Below, in pieces: positions 10,105-17,930 of a DNA stretch of 64,000 bases (the first letter of the stretch is position 1; the number at the start of each line of letters is the position of its first letter). This DNA comes from Acidimicrobiia bacterium (GTDB lineage: Bacteria > Actinomycetota > Acidimicrobiia > Acidimicrobiales > Bin134): the NCBI GenBank assembly GCA_022822265.1, contig JAJECA010000020.1, forward strand, positions 53,524-117,523, in the 5' to 3' direction. The translations under genes were made by a program, and so were the position numbers. The notes beneath the pieces were generated by a model. It was given only the letters and a program-made list of their open reading frames with translations. It ran no database searches and was not told the DNA's origin.

Positions 10105-11766
10105 GTGGACGCCTCTGCTGAAACCCTCCCCACCGTTCGAGATCTAGTGCTGTGCCGGGCTGGTGACGACAGCCCGGCCATGCTGTTCGAAGAAGAGCAG
10201 TACACCTACCGGGAGTTCACTGCCGGCTGCGTTGCCCGAGCCCATCTGCTTTTGGACCGCCGGGGAGCGGGGCCGTTCCATGTAGGTGCGCTCTTGGACA
10301 ACGGTCCGGAATACTCCATGCTGCTGGGAGCAGCGGCCGTAGCCGGGGCGGCGGTGGTGGGCATCAACCCCACCCGGCAAGGCGCGGAGCTGGCCCGCGA
10401 CATCACCCATGCCGACTGTGGCCTGATCGTCACCGAGAGCCGTCACCAGGGGCTCTTGGAGGGACTGGATCTTGGGGCGGCCAACGGCCGGGTACTGGAC
10501 GTCGACTCGCCGGAGTGGACTTCCGCGCTCGCTTCCTATAGCGGTGCCGAGCCCCCGGCCGCTGACATCGACCCGCTGGCCCCCTACCTGCTGCTGTTCA
10601 CGTCGGGCACCACCGGCGACCCCAAGGCGGCCATTTGCTCGCAGGCCCGGCTGGCCCGGATCGGCGAGGTGATCACCGAGATGCGCAAGCTGACGCCCGA
10701 CGACGTGTTCTACCAGGCCATGCCCATGTTCCACTCCAACGCGCTGATGGCCGGCTGGGTACCGTGTCTGACTGCGGGCGGCGTTGCCGCATTCCGGCGC
10801 CGGTTCTCGGCCTCGGGTTTTTTGCCCGATGTGCGGCGGTTCGGTGTCACCTACTTCAACTACGTGGGTAAGCCCCTCACCTACATCCTGGCCACCCCTG
10901 AGCAGCCCGACGACGCCGACAACACCCTGCGGATCGTGTTCGGCAACGAGGGTGCGGTCCACGACTTAGAGCGGTTCTCCCGCCGATTCGGAGTGCCGGT
11001 GGAAGACTCCTACGGTTCAACCGAGGGGGGTGTATCGGTGAGCCGCACGCCGGACACGCCGTCCAATGCCCTGGGGCGGGCCGATGAGAGCGTGAAGATC
11101 CTCGACCCCGACACCGGGGAAGAGGCGCCATTGGCCGTGTTCGACGACACCGGCAAACTGCTCAATCCCGACGAGGCCATCGGCGAGCTGGTGTCGATGG
11201 CCTCCGCGCCCACCTTCGAGGGCTACTGGAACAACCCCGAGGCCGACGACGAGCGCACCCACGGCGGCATCTACTGGTCGGGCGATCTGGCCTATCGCGA
11301 CGCTGCGGGGTTCGTGTACTTCGCGGGGCGGAACTTCGACTGGCTGCGGGTGGACGGGGAGAACTTTGCCGCCGCCCCGGTGGAGCGAATCCTGGTGCGC
11401 CACCCTGACATCGATTTGGCCGCGGTGTACGCCGTGCCCAGTCCGTCGGTGGGCGACGACGTGATGGCTGCGGTGGTGCGCCGGCCCGGATCAGGCTTCG
11501 ACCCGGAGGGATTTGCGGAGTTCCTAGCCGGCCAAGACGACCTGGGCACCAAGTGGGCGCCTCGCTATGTTCGCTGGGCCGACACCCTGCCCCAGACCGA
11601 GACCAACAAGATCCTCAAGCGCACCTTGCGCCGGGAGGGTTGGGAGTCGGACGACGAGACCTGGGTGTTGGACGGCGAGGGCTATCGCCGGATGGGGCCG
11701 GGGGATGCCGAGGCCATCAGGGCCGAGTTCGAGGCCCGGGGCCGGCTGTCGGTGCTGGACGTTTAG
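10105..11766 (+). CDS. AMP-dependent acyl-CoA synthetase (FadD17-like)
   Basis: Activates a carboxylic acid to its acyl-CoA through an acyl-adenylate. The P-loop LLFTSGTTGDPKAA is near residue 170, YGSTEGG near 300, the YWSGDLAYRD hinge and GRNFDWLRVDGENF follow, and the C-terminal catalytic lysine sits in TNKILKRTLR. Length 553 residues is normal. The GTG start at 10105 follows TACGAT by 8 nt, which fits a leaderless transcript. It is similar in style to mycobacterial FadD17 and steroid/fatty-acid ligases. It lies alone on the plus strand, convergent with a CoA transferase operon. The natural acid substrate is unknown. Confidence 0.9.
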   Translation: MDASAETLPTVRDLVLCRAGDDSPAMLFEEEQYTYREFTAGCVARAHLLLDRRGAGPFHVGALLDNGPEYSMLLGAAAVAGAAVVGINPTRQGAELARDITHADCGLIVTESRHQGLLEGLDLGAANGRVLDVDSPEWTSALASYSGAEPPAADIDPLAPYLLLFTSGTTGDPKAAICSQARLARIGEVITEMRKLTPDDVFYQAMPMFHSNALMAGWVPCLTAGGVAAFRRRFSASGFLPDVRRFGVTYFNYVGKPLTYILATPEQPDDADNTLRIVFGNEGAVHDLERFSRRFGVPVEDSYGSTEGGVSVSRTPDTPSNALGRADESVKILDPDTGEEAPLAVFDDTGKLLNPDEAIGELVSMASAPTFEGYWNNPEADDERTHGGIYWSGDLAYRDAAGFVYFAGRNFDWLRVDGENFAAAPVERILVRHPDIDLAAVYAVPSPSVGDDVMAAVVRRPGSGFDPEGFAEFLAGQDDLGTKWAPRYVRWADTLPQTETNKILKRTLRREGWESDDETWVLDGEGYRRMGPGDAEAIRAEFEARGRLSVLDV

Positions 11767-11795
11767 GCCTGGGCGGCCTCGCTAGCCGAGGGCGC

Positions 11796-12527
11796 CTAAC
11801 CCAGAACGACTGCGGCGATGGCTTTCACAGTGGCCGCCATGTGGGCCCGCTGGTCGGCGTCGATGGCCTCGTAGACCTCGTTCATCCGGGCTGTGGTGAT
11901 CTCCTCAGCCTGCTGATGTACTGGCTTGAGGGGCTCAGGGTCGGGGAACGGCCCGGCCCAGCCGAACATCTGAGCCTGCTCGGGCCCGAGTTGGGCGACC
12001 ACGGCCTCAACCGGGGACATCCCCACCGCGCTCAGCCCATGTATGTGGAATCCGAAGCGCAGCTCGCGCAGAATCTTCAGTGCGAGGCCGGTAGCCGCGG
12101 CTGGATCATCGGGCACGGGCATGGCCCGCCAGCCGGCATACAGCGGCTGGCTCATCGGAATGGTGACATCGAACACCGCGCGGGCCGCGGCGGCGAAGTC
12201 GGCCAATCCGTCGAGATGGCCGAACGTCTCAGAGGCCCACCGGCCCAAGCCCTCGGCAAAGGCCGCCGCCGCATCCGCAGGCTTCCCCTGCTCCTTGGTC
12301 TGAGTCCAGCCCATCTCGATAAAGGACGGGCTGAACAGGGCGAAGGCTGAGACCACCACGTCGGTAGCCACATCACCCAAGACCCCGCCCCGGCCTCCCA
12401 CATAGCCGGACAACCCGGAAAAACCGGCTTCGGCCAGAGCGGCATTGGTGGTCTCGCTGAAGTAGTACTTGCGTCCGAAACTGGCGATAGGGAGCGCAGT
12501 GGCCGCCGCCACTTCCTCTGGTGTCAT
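11796..12527 (-). CDS. SCO6745-like family protein
   Basis: Resembles the actinobacterial SCO6745 family: an N-terminal stretch like NAALAEAGFSGLSGYVGGRGGVLGDV followed by ALFSPSFIE matches the family's conserved core as I know it. The 243-residue protein is rich in alanine and mostly helical, without a signal peptide or clear catalytic motif. ATG start preceded by AAGAAAGG. It is the third gene of a minus-strand group after the hydroxyacid dehydrogenase and CoA transferase, separated from the latter by 59 bp. The family's biochemical role is not established, and a link to acyl-CoA metabolism is only suggested by neighbours. Confidence 0.65.
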   Translation of the reverse strand: MTPEEVAAATALPIASFGRKYYFSETTNAALAEAGFSGLSGYVGGRGGVLGDVATDVVVSAFALFSPSFIEMGWTQTKEQGKPADAAAAFAEGLGRWASETFGHLDGLADFAAAARAVFDVTIPMSQPLYAGWRAMPVPDDPAAATGLALKILRELRFGFHIHGLSAVGMSPVEAVVAQLGPEQAQMFGWAGPFPDPEPLKPVHQQAEEITTARMNEVYEAIDADQRAHMAATVKAIAAVVLG

Positions 12528-12586
12528 TGCTTGGGCCTTTCTTGGGACTGGCGCGGCGAGCGCCTAACGAAGTGGATGAAGAATAG

Positions 12587-13792
12587 TCAGACGAGGCCGT
12601 CGGTTTTGGCTTGGGCGAGGCGGTTGGCGTCCCAGCTGAGCAGTTCGGCGTAGACCTCGGCGTTGTGGGCGCCAATGGGGGGGCCGGGGTGGGCGATGGT
12701 GCCGGGGGTCTCGCTGAGGATGGGGGTGGGGGAGGGCATGGGTACCGATCCCAGCGCTTCGTGGGGCACCAGGATGACGCTGTTGCGGGCTTGCACTTGG
12801 GTATCGGCCAGCAGGCCGGGCAGGTCGTGGACCGGGGCCACTGGGATGCGGGCTTCGACGAACATGGAGATGGCCTCTTCTAAGGGGCGTTGGGCGATCC
12901 AGTCGGCCACCAGGGCGTCGAGTTCGTCGTTGTGGGCCAGCCGATCGGCCATGCGGGCGAACTTGGCCTGGTCTTCGGGGCCGTCACGCCCGGTCAGGGT
13001 GAGGATGCGCTCCACCTGGCGGTCGGTGGTGCCCGACAGGCACAGGTAGCGATCATCGGCGGTGCGGTAGATGTTGCGGGGGACGCCGGTTTCCAAGCGG
13101 GAGCCGAATCGGGCGGGGGGAGGGTGGTCACCGTCGGGATCCCAGGCGGCCAGGGTGCTGCCCATCAGGGTCAAGATGGGTTCATACATCGACACGTCCA
13201 CGTGCTGGCCGCCGAGGCCGTTCACATCTCGGCCGTAGCAGGCCACCAGAGCCCCGATGAGGCCGAAGATCCCGGTGAGGGTGTCGCCCAGGGGGATGGA
13301 GGTGAGCATGGGCGGGCCGTCGGCTTCCCCGGTCATGTGGGTGAGGCCGGCGAAGGCCTCGGCCATGGTGCCCGCACCGGGCCGGTCGGCCAGCGGGCCA
13401 GTGTGCCCGTAGGGGCTGACCGACACCATGACCAGCCCGGGGTTGATGGCCCGCAGCTGCTCCCATGTGCAGTCCCAGCGCTCCAGCATGGCGGGGGAGT
13501 AGTTGTGGACCAGCACATTCACTTGGGCCACGAGCTGTCGGAGGATGTCGCGGCCCGCCGGTTGGTTCAGATCGCAGGTAATGACCCGCTTGTTGCGCGA
13601 CACCATGGCCCAAACCAGCGACTCCCCGTTGCGGCTGGCGCCGATGCGCCGCAAGGCCTCCCCCGACGGCGGCTCGATCTTGATGACGTCGGCACCGAAG
13701 TCGCCTAAGAACGTGGCCACCTGGGGCGCGGCCAGAAACGATGAGATGTCCAGCACCCGAAGGCCGGCCAGCGCTCCTGCGGATTGGGTCAT
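12587..13792 (-). CDS. CaiB/BaiF family (class III) CoA transferase
   Basis: A 401-residue class III CoA transferase, the group that includes formyl-CoA transferase, carnitine CoA transferase and alpha-methylacyl-CoA racemase. The N-terminus AGLRVLDISSFLAAPQVATFLGDFGADVIKIEPP is diagnostic, and the VHNYSPAMLERWD, YGHTGPLADRPG and GRDVNGLGGQHVDVSM segments follow in order. It would move CoA between two acids, or racemise an acyl-CoA. The ATG overlaps the preceding dehydrogenase stop (ATGA), showing translational coupling. With the neighbouring 2-hydroxyacid dehydrogenase it could process a 2-hydroxy- or branched-acyl-CoA; that pairing is inference. Confidence 0.9.
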   Translation of the reverse strand: MTQSAGALAGLRVLDISSFLAAPQVATFLGDFGADVIKIEPPSGEALRRIGASRNGESLVWAMVSRNKRVITCDLNQPAGRDILRQLVAQVNVLVHNYSPAMLERWDCTWEQLRAINPGLVMVSVSPYGHTGPLADRPGAGTMAEAFAGLTHMTGEADGPPMLTSIPLGDTLTGIFGLIGALVACYGRDVNGLGGQHVDVSMYEPILTLMGSTLAAWDPDGDHPPPARFGSRLETGVPRNIYRTADDRYLCLSGTTDRQVERILTLTGRDGPEDQAKFARMADRLAHNDELDALVADWIAQRPLEEAISMFVEARIPVAPVHDLPGLLADTQVQARNSVILVPHEALGSVPMPSPTPILSETPGTIAHPGPPIGAHNAEVYAELLSWDANRLAQAKTDGLV

Positions 13793-14796
13793 TGGCTGCC
13801 CAAGGCGAAGGGGAGGTCGGTGGTTAGCAATTGCATAGACGTCACCTCGTTGACCAGCGGATCGTCGGCCAGCAGGCGCCGGAGGTTGTCGCAGAACAGC
13901 TCCGCGCCTCGATCCCAGCGCCCGATGCCCCCGCCGGAGGAGTGGGGGGTGAGCACCACCCTGGGGTGGGTCCAGTAAGGATGGTCTGACTCCAGGGGCT
14001 CGGTGTTGAACACATCAAGGACGGCGGCGGCCAACCGGTCGCCGTCCAAGGCCCGCAGCAGGGCCTCGTCGTCCACCAGCTTGCCTCTAGCGATGTTCAC
14101 CAGCACCGATCCCGGTTTCATGGCTGAGAGGAAGCCGTCGTCCACCAGGTTCTCGGTTTCAGGGGTGGCGGGGGCGGCCAGCACCACCACGTCGGCCTCG
14201 GGCAGGGCCGCGGGCACCTCGGCGGGCGAGATCATGGCGTCCACCGGCTCGTCGCCGGTTGGGTGGCGGCGCACGCCGGTGATGTGGGCCTCAAACGCTT
14301 GGGCTCGGCGAGCGGTCTCGGCGCCGATGGCCCCGAGGCCGATGATCAGCCAGCGGGATCGCCACACCTCCCGGAAATTGTGGTGCTGCCAGCGGCCATC
14401 GGCCTGGGCGGCCCGCCAGCGCTCGGCGTCTTGAAAGACGTCGAGCACCGAACGCAACACATATTCGGCGATGGGAATAGCGGTGAGGTGGGCATTGCAC
14501 ATCCGACCCCCTCGGCTCATCAGCCGCTGGTACTCCTCGAGGTCTACGCCGGCGGCGGCCGACTGGAGCCAGCGGAAATCCGGCGCGGCCTCCACGATCT
14601 CGAAGAACCGTTCGATAAGCCCGCCGAAGAACACATCGCTCGACAGCCACCCCACCTCGGGGTGGGCGTCGGAGGGCCCGTGGAGTTCGCCGTCGGAGTC
14701 CAAGCGCAGCCACTGGAGGCCGTGACCCTCATCATCCAGCGCGTCGAAATGGGACCGGTGCTGCCCATAGGCCTTCTCGGTGACCAGCGCGAACAC
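13789..14796 (-). CDS. D-2-hydroxyacid dehydrogenase
   Basis: NAD(P)-dependent oxidoreductase of the D-isomer 2-hydroxyacid dehydrogenase family. Visible are the Rossmann loop GLGAIGAETARR, the catalytic Arg in VNIARGKLVDDEAL and the catalytic His in LTPHSSGGG. The track starts at 14847, but that GTG sits in the loop of a perfect 10-bp hairpin. The GTG at 14796 (protein beginning VFALVTEKAYG) lies 7 nt after a TAGCAT -10 box, as in other leaderless genes here, and gives a 335-residue protein. It is first gene of the operon with the CoA transferase. Substrate unknown. Confidence 0.85.
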   Translation of the reverse strand: MFALVTEKAYGQHRSHFDALDDEGHGLQWLRLDSDGELHGPSDAHPEVGWLSSDVFFGGLIERFFEIVEAAPDFRWLQSAAAGVDLEEYQRLMSRGGRMCNAHLTAIPIAEYVLRSVLDVFQDAERWRAAQADGRWQHHNFREVWRSRWLIIGLGAIGAETARRAQAFEAHITGVRRHPTGDEPVDAMISPAEVPAALPEADVVVLAAPATPETENLVDDGFLSAMKPGSVLVNIARGKLVDDEALLRALDGDRLAAAVLDVFNTEPLESDHPYWTHPRVVLTPHSSGGGIGRWDRGAELFCDNLRRLLADDPLVNEVTSMQLLTTDLPFALGSQ

Positions 14797-14803
14797 GTGA
14801 TTG

Positions 14804-14809
14804 ATGCTA
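14804..14809 (-). promoter_or_regulatory. -10 box of a leaderless promoter
   Basis: On the minus strand TAGCAT is followed by 7 nt and then the GTG at 14796 of the hydroxyacid dehydrogenase. This supports the shorter start over 14847. Confidence 0.5.
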
Positions 14810-14831
14810 GGGCATTGCTGGGCGGGCCTTA

Positions 14832-14858
14832 GGGCGGGGAGGTCCACTCTCCCCGCCC
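14832..14858. other. Perfect 10-bp inverted repeat
   Basis: GGGCGGGGAG and CTCCCCGCCC flank a 7-nt loop. There is no T-run on either side. On the minus strand it encloses the GTG at 14847, which argues against that start. It may be an operator or a relic hairpin. Confidence 0.5.
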
Positions 14859-15028
14859 ATCAGGGCTAGTTCCGAAAGCTAGCCCGACACCTTGCGGTGG
14901 GCAAGCGAATTTTCTGATCTTTCAAATTGTCTCGATCTCTAGGGAGATCTTGGCTAGCTGGGGAAACAGATGCCGCTGTTTTCTTGGTTTCTGCGTTGTG
15001 AGAGCACCCCTGTAGCCTGAGTGGAGTT

Positions 15029-15736
15029 GTGGAATCTGCTGTCCGGCTCCGGGCCGCTGTGACGTTGTTGGGGCGGTTTCCCGCCTTGGCCGGAGTTGAT
15101 CTCGACATCATCCCGGGGGAGATCGTCCTGTTCAAGGGACCGAACGGAGCCGGCAAAACCACTCTGTTGCGCCTTTGCGCCGGGCTGTGCTCGCTGTCCA
15201 CCGGCCAGGGCTGGGTGCTTGGCCACGATTTGAACTCCGAGCGGCGAATGGTGCGCCGTCGGGTGGCGCTGTTGGGCCATCGCACCGGCCTGTACGACGA
15301 CCTCACGGTGATCGAGAACGTGAGCTTCTGGGCTCAGGCCGCGGGGGCCAGTTCCACCGACGTGGACGAGGCCATGGAGCGGCTCTCCCTTACCGGGCGG
15401 CTGGCCGACACCCGGGTGGCGCGGCTGTCGGCCGGTCAGCGCCGGCGAGCCTCGATTGCCTCGTTGGTGGTGCGGCGGCCCGAGCTGTGGCTGTTGGACG
15501 AGCCCCATGCTGGCTTGGATCAGCAGACCCGCGACACCGTGGACACACTGGTGCGAGGTGCGGCTGCGGCGGGCGCCACGGTGGTGTTGGCCTCCCATGA
15601 GCTGGAGCGAATTGCGGTGCTGGAGCCCCGGGTGGTGAGTGTGGTCGGAGGCGTGGTGCGAGCCGATGACGACCCGACTGATTCAGAGAGCCCGGACCCC
15701 TCTTCCGAGGCAGAGGACGACCGCCGTGTTTCGTGA
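15029..15736 (+). CDS. ccmA: Heme exporter ATP-binding protein CcmA
   Basis: ATPase of the CcmABCD complex, which releases holo-CcmE during cytochrome c maturation. Walker A is GPNGAGKTT, the signature is LSAGQRRR and Walker B is LWLLDEPHAGLD; the 235-residue length fits. CcmA proteins typically have this short AGLCSLSTGQGWVLG region. The start is a GTG at 15029 with a GAGTGGAG stretch upstream. It is the first gene of a nine-gene operon in which every junction overlaps or nearly so; the 3' end overlaps ccmB by 11 bp. It acts at the cytoplasmic face of the membrane. Confidence 0.93.
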   Translation: MESAVRLRAAVTLLGRFPALAGVDLDIIPGEIVLFKGPNGAGKTTLLRLCAGLCSLSTGQGWVLGHDLNSERRMVRRRVALLGHRTGLYDDLTVIENVSFWAQAAGASSTDVDEAMERLSLTGRLADTRVARLSAGQRRRASIASLVVRRPELWLLDEPHAGLDQQTRDTVDTLVRGAAAAGATVVLASHELERIAVLEPRVVSVVGGVVRADDDPTDSESPDPSSEAEDDRRVS

Positions 15737-16394
15737 TGTGTGGCTGATCGCGGGCAAAGACCTGCGGATCGAGATGCGCTCGCGGGTGGGGCTCAACCAG
15801 ATCGTGCCGTTCGCAGTAACGGTGCTGGTGCTGTTCGCCTTCGCGCTGGACACCGACCAGGAGGCCCTGCGCACATATGCGCCGGGATTGTTTTGGGTGA
15901 CGGTGCTGTTGGCCGCGCTGCTGGCCATCGGCCGCTCGTTCGCGGTGGATTTGGCCGACGGGGCCGCCGACCGGCTGCTGTTATCGGGCATCGATCCCAT
16001 CGCGGTGTTCGGGGGCAAGGCAGCGGCCATCGCTGTGCAGTTGGTGGTGCTGGAAGTGCTGTTGGGAGCGGGCGTAGTGCTGCTGTTCGACGTGACCGTG
16101 CACCGGTACGGCCTGCTGGTGTGCGCCGGGTTGGCCGCGGCCGCCGGGGTGGCCACCGCAGGCACGCTGTATGGGGCGCTGGTGGCCGGACTGGGAGTGC
16201 GGGAGACCCTTTTGCCGGTGCTGTTGTTGCCGGTGGTGGCCCCGGTGCTCATCGGCGCCACTCGGGCGTTCCAGGACGCGTTCGGCGTGGCCGGCGCCGA
16301 AGGTTGGGCCTGGTTGGGCCTTTTGGCCGGTTTCGCCGCAATCTATGGGGTATTCGGGGCCCTCAGCTACGGGGCTCTTTTGGAGGAAGCGTGA
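15726..16394 (+). CDS. ccmB: Heme exporter membrane protein CcmB
   Basis: Membrane partner of CcmA. The ORF track begins at 15639 in the ccmA shadow; the real start is the GTG at 15726 (VFRDVWLIAGKDLRIEMRSR), matching the usual CcmB opening 'W...KDLRxExRxR', and overlaps ccmA by 11 bp. The 222-residue protein has six hydrophobic segments (for example QIVPFAVTVLVLFAFAL, GLFWVTVLLAALLAIGRSFA, ETLLPVLLLPVVAPVLIGA). RSFAVDLADGAADRLLLSGIDP matches the conserved CcmB loop. Its stop overlaps the ccmC GTG by 4 bp. Confidence 0.92.
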   Translation: MFRDVWLIAGKDLRIEMRSRVGLNQIVPFAVTVLVLFAFALDTDQEALRTYAPGLFWVTVLLAALLAIGRSFAVDLADGAADRLLLSGIDPIAVFGGKAAAIAVQLVVLEVLLGAGVVLLFDVTVHRYGLLVCAGLAAAAGVATAGTLYGALVAGLGVRETLLPVLLLPVVAPVLIGATRAFQDAFGVAGAEGWAWLGLLAGFAAIYGVFGALSYGALLEEA

Positions 16395-17203
16395 CCACGG
16401 CAACCACCGAGTCGACGAGTACCACCGAAGGTATCCCGGCGACTACCTCGTCGAAGGCGACGAAAGTGCTGGGCTGGCTGACGCTGGCTGGGTTCGCCGT
16501 GCTGGTGGCGCTGGCCTTCGCCTGGGTGCCCGAAGACACCCGCATCACCGAGCAGGGCGACGTGGTGGGCCAGTTCGACGCCGTGCGGCTGATGTTCGTG
16601 CATGTGCCGTCGGCCATCTTGGCCTACACCGGGTTCGCGCTGACCTTCTTGGCCAGCCTGGCCTATCTGCGGTGGCGCACCGACTGGTGGGACATGATGG
16701 CCCACGCCTCGGCCGAGATCGGCGTGTTGTTCGGGGTCCTGACCCTGGTGACCGGCTCCATCTGGGGCCGCCCCACCTGGCAGACCTGGTGGGAGTGGGG
16801 CGATGTGCGGCTGGTGACCACCCTGGTGATGGTGCTGGTGTTCATCGGCTATCTGGCCGTGCGCCGCATTCCCGCCGACGTTGCGGTGAAGGCCCGTCGC
16901 TCGGCGGTGATCGCCCTGGTGGGGGCGGTGAACATCGTGATTGTGAATCGTTCAGTGGACTGGTGGGAGAACCGCACCCTTCACCAGCAGTCCACCCTCA
17001 TCGCCCGCAAGATCCGCGACGAGACTCTGTTCACTTTGTCGTTCTCGTTCGCGGTGGGCATGGTGCTGTTCGCCTGGCTGCTGCTGCACCGCTTCCGCAC
17101 GGCCTACCTTCAGAGCCAGATCGAAGAACTTGAGGTTAACGAGGCTCTCGCGGAGCGCCGGGCCGAAGCAGGGATTTCCGAAACTCCGGAGGGTCGGTCA
17201 TGA
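16391..17203 (+). CDS. ccmC: Heme handling protein CcmC
   Basis: CcmC attaches heme to CcmE. The start is GTG at 16391; the tracked 487-residue ORF includes a false upstream extension. The 270-residue protein has a Thr/Ser-rich N-terminus, then six membrane helices. The tryptophan-rich WWD signature is TGSIWGRPTWQTWWEWGDVRL, flanked by the conserved heme-ligand histidines in FVHVPSA and RTLHQQST. The C-terminal cytoplasmic tail (RAEAGISETPEGRS) is longer than in proteobacteria. Overlap ATGA with the small ccmD-like gene. Confidence 0.93.
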   Translation: MTTATTESTSTTEGIPATTSSKATKVLGWLTLAGFAVLVALAFAWVPEDTRITEQGDVVGQFDAVRLMFVHVPSAILAYTGFALTFLASLAYLRWRTDWWDMMAHASAEIGVLFGVLTLVTGSIWGRPTWQTWWEWGDVRLVTTLVMVLVFIGYLAVRRIPADVAVKARRSAVIALVGAVNIVIVNRSVDWWENRTLHQQSTLIARKIRDETLFTLSFSFAVGMVLFAWLLLHRFRTAYLQSQIEELEVNEALAERRAEAGISETPEGRS

Positions 17204-17346
17204 CGCATGTGGGCTATCTCATTGCCGGCTGGAGCATCTCGGTGGCCGCGGTGGTGGCGTACGCCGGATGGGTGTTGGTGCGAGGTCGGTCGCTGAGTCG
17301 ACGGGTGCCCGAGAATCGCCGCCGCTGGATGATGCCCGATGACTGA
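17200..17346 (+). CDS. ccmD: Small CcmD-like membrane protein
   Basis: A 48-residue ORF too short for the ORF track: ATG at 17200 overlaps the ccmC stop (ATGA), and its TGA overlaps ccmE by 8 bp. It encodes one membrane helix (IAGWSISVAAVVAYAGWVLV) starting with MTHVGYL, then a basic tail (RGRSLSRRVPENRRRW). Size, topology, position between ccmC and ccmE, and a Tyr near the start all agree with CcmD, which holds CcmE in the CcmABC complex. Sequence identity in CcmD is always low, so the call relies on context. Confidence 0.85.
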   Translation: MTHVGYLIAGWSISVAAVVAYAGWVLVRGRSLSRRVPENRRRWMMPDD

Positions 17347-17893
17347 CGCACCCACCGAGGACACAGTCGATCCTGGCGAGGCCATGGATCTCAGCCCCCG
17401 TCCTGCCCGGCCGCCCCGCCGGGGTATCCGCCGATGGGCGCCGGTTTTGGTAGTGGCTGTTGTGGCGGTGGTGATCGGAATTGTGTTGTGGCGGGTGTTG
17501 GCCGACGCCACCTTGGTGTTCCGCGAGGTGGACGATGCGGTGGAGCGCCGGGAGGAGTTGGGCGACGACCGTTTCCGCATGATCGGCTCGCCGGTGAGCG
17601 GCTCGGTGCAGGAGGTTACATTGAGCGACGGCCGCCCGGCGGTGGCCTTCTCAGTGACCCTGGATGGGGTGGTGGCCGATGTGGTCCACACCGGGGCGAC
17701 GTCGGACCAATTCCAGCCCGAGGTGCCCGTGGTGATCGACGGCCATTGGGTGAGAAGCGTCATGTACTCAAATCTGGCCGACGACGGCTGGTACTTCGCC
17801 AGCGACCGGATGCTGGTGAAACACGACAACGACTACCGGGTGGACAACCAAGACCGCATCGACGACGCCGAAGAGCGCGGGCAATACGAATGA
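17339..17893 (+). CDS. ccmE: Heme chaperone CcmE
   Basis: Membrane-anchored periplasmic-side heme carrier. The 184-residue protein has a basic stretch and one N-terminal anchor (VLVVAVVAVVIGIVLW, about residues 36-51), then an OB-fold domain. The heme-binding motif is HDNDY (His162, Tyr166), the classical HxxxY form rather than the CxxxY variant known from some archaea and other bacteria. The DRMLVKHDNDY context matches the family. The N-terminal 35 residues are acidic then proline-rich and longer than usual. It is flanked by ccmD (overlapping) and ccmF (37 bp away). Confidence 0.94.
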   Translation: MTDAPTEDTVDPGEAMDLSPRPARPPRRGIRRWAPVLVVAVVAVVIGIVLWRVLADATLVFREVDDAVERREELGDDRFRMIGSPVSGSVQEVTLSDGRPAVAFSVTLDGVVADVVHTGATSDQFQPEVPVVIDGHWVRSVMYSNLADDGWYFASDRMLVKHDNDYRVDNQDRIDDAEERGQYE

Positions 17894-17930
17894 CTCGCGG
17901 CCGCTCCCTCCCGAAGGGTGAGCTGAGGCG

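Noticed and set aside
14832-14858. Perfect hairpin considered as a terminator
   Set aside because: No T-run on either side and no upstream gene that needs one; kept as an inverted repeat only.
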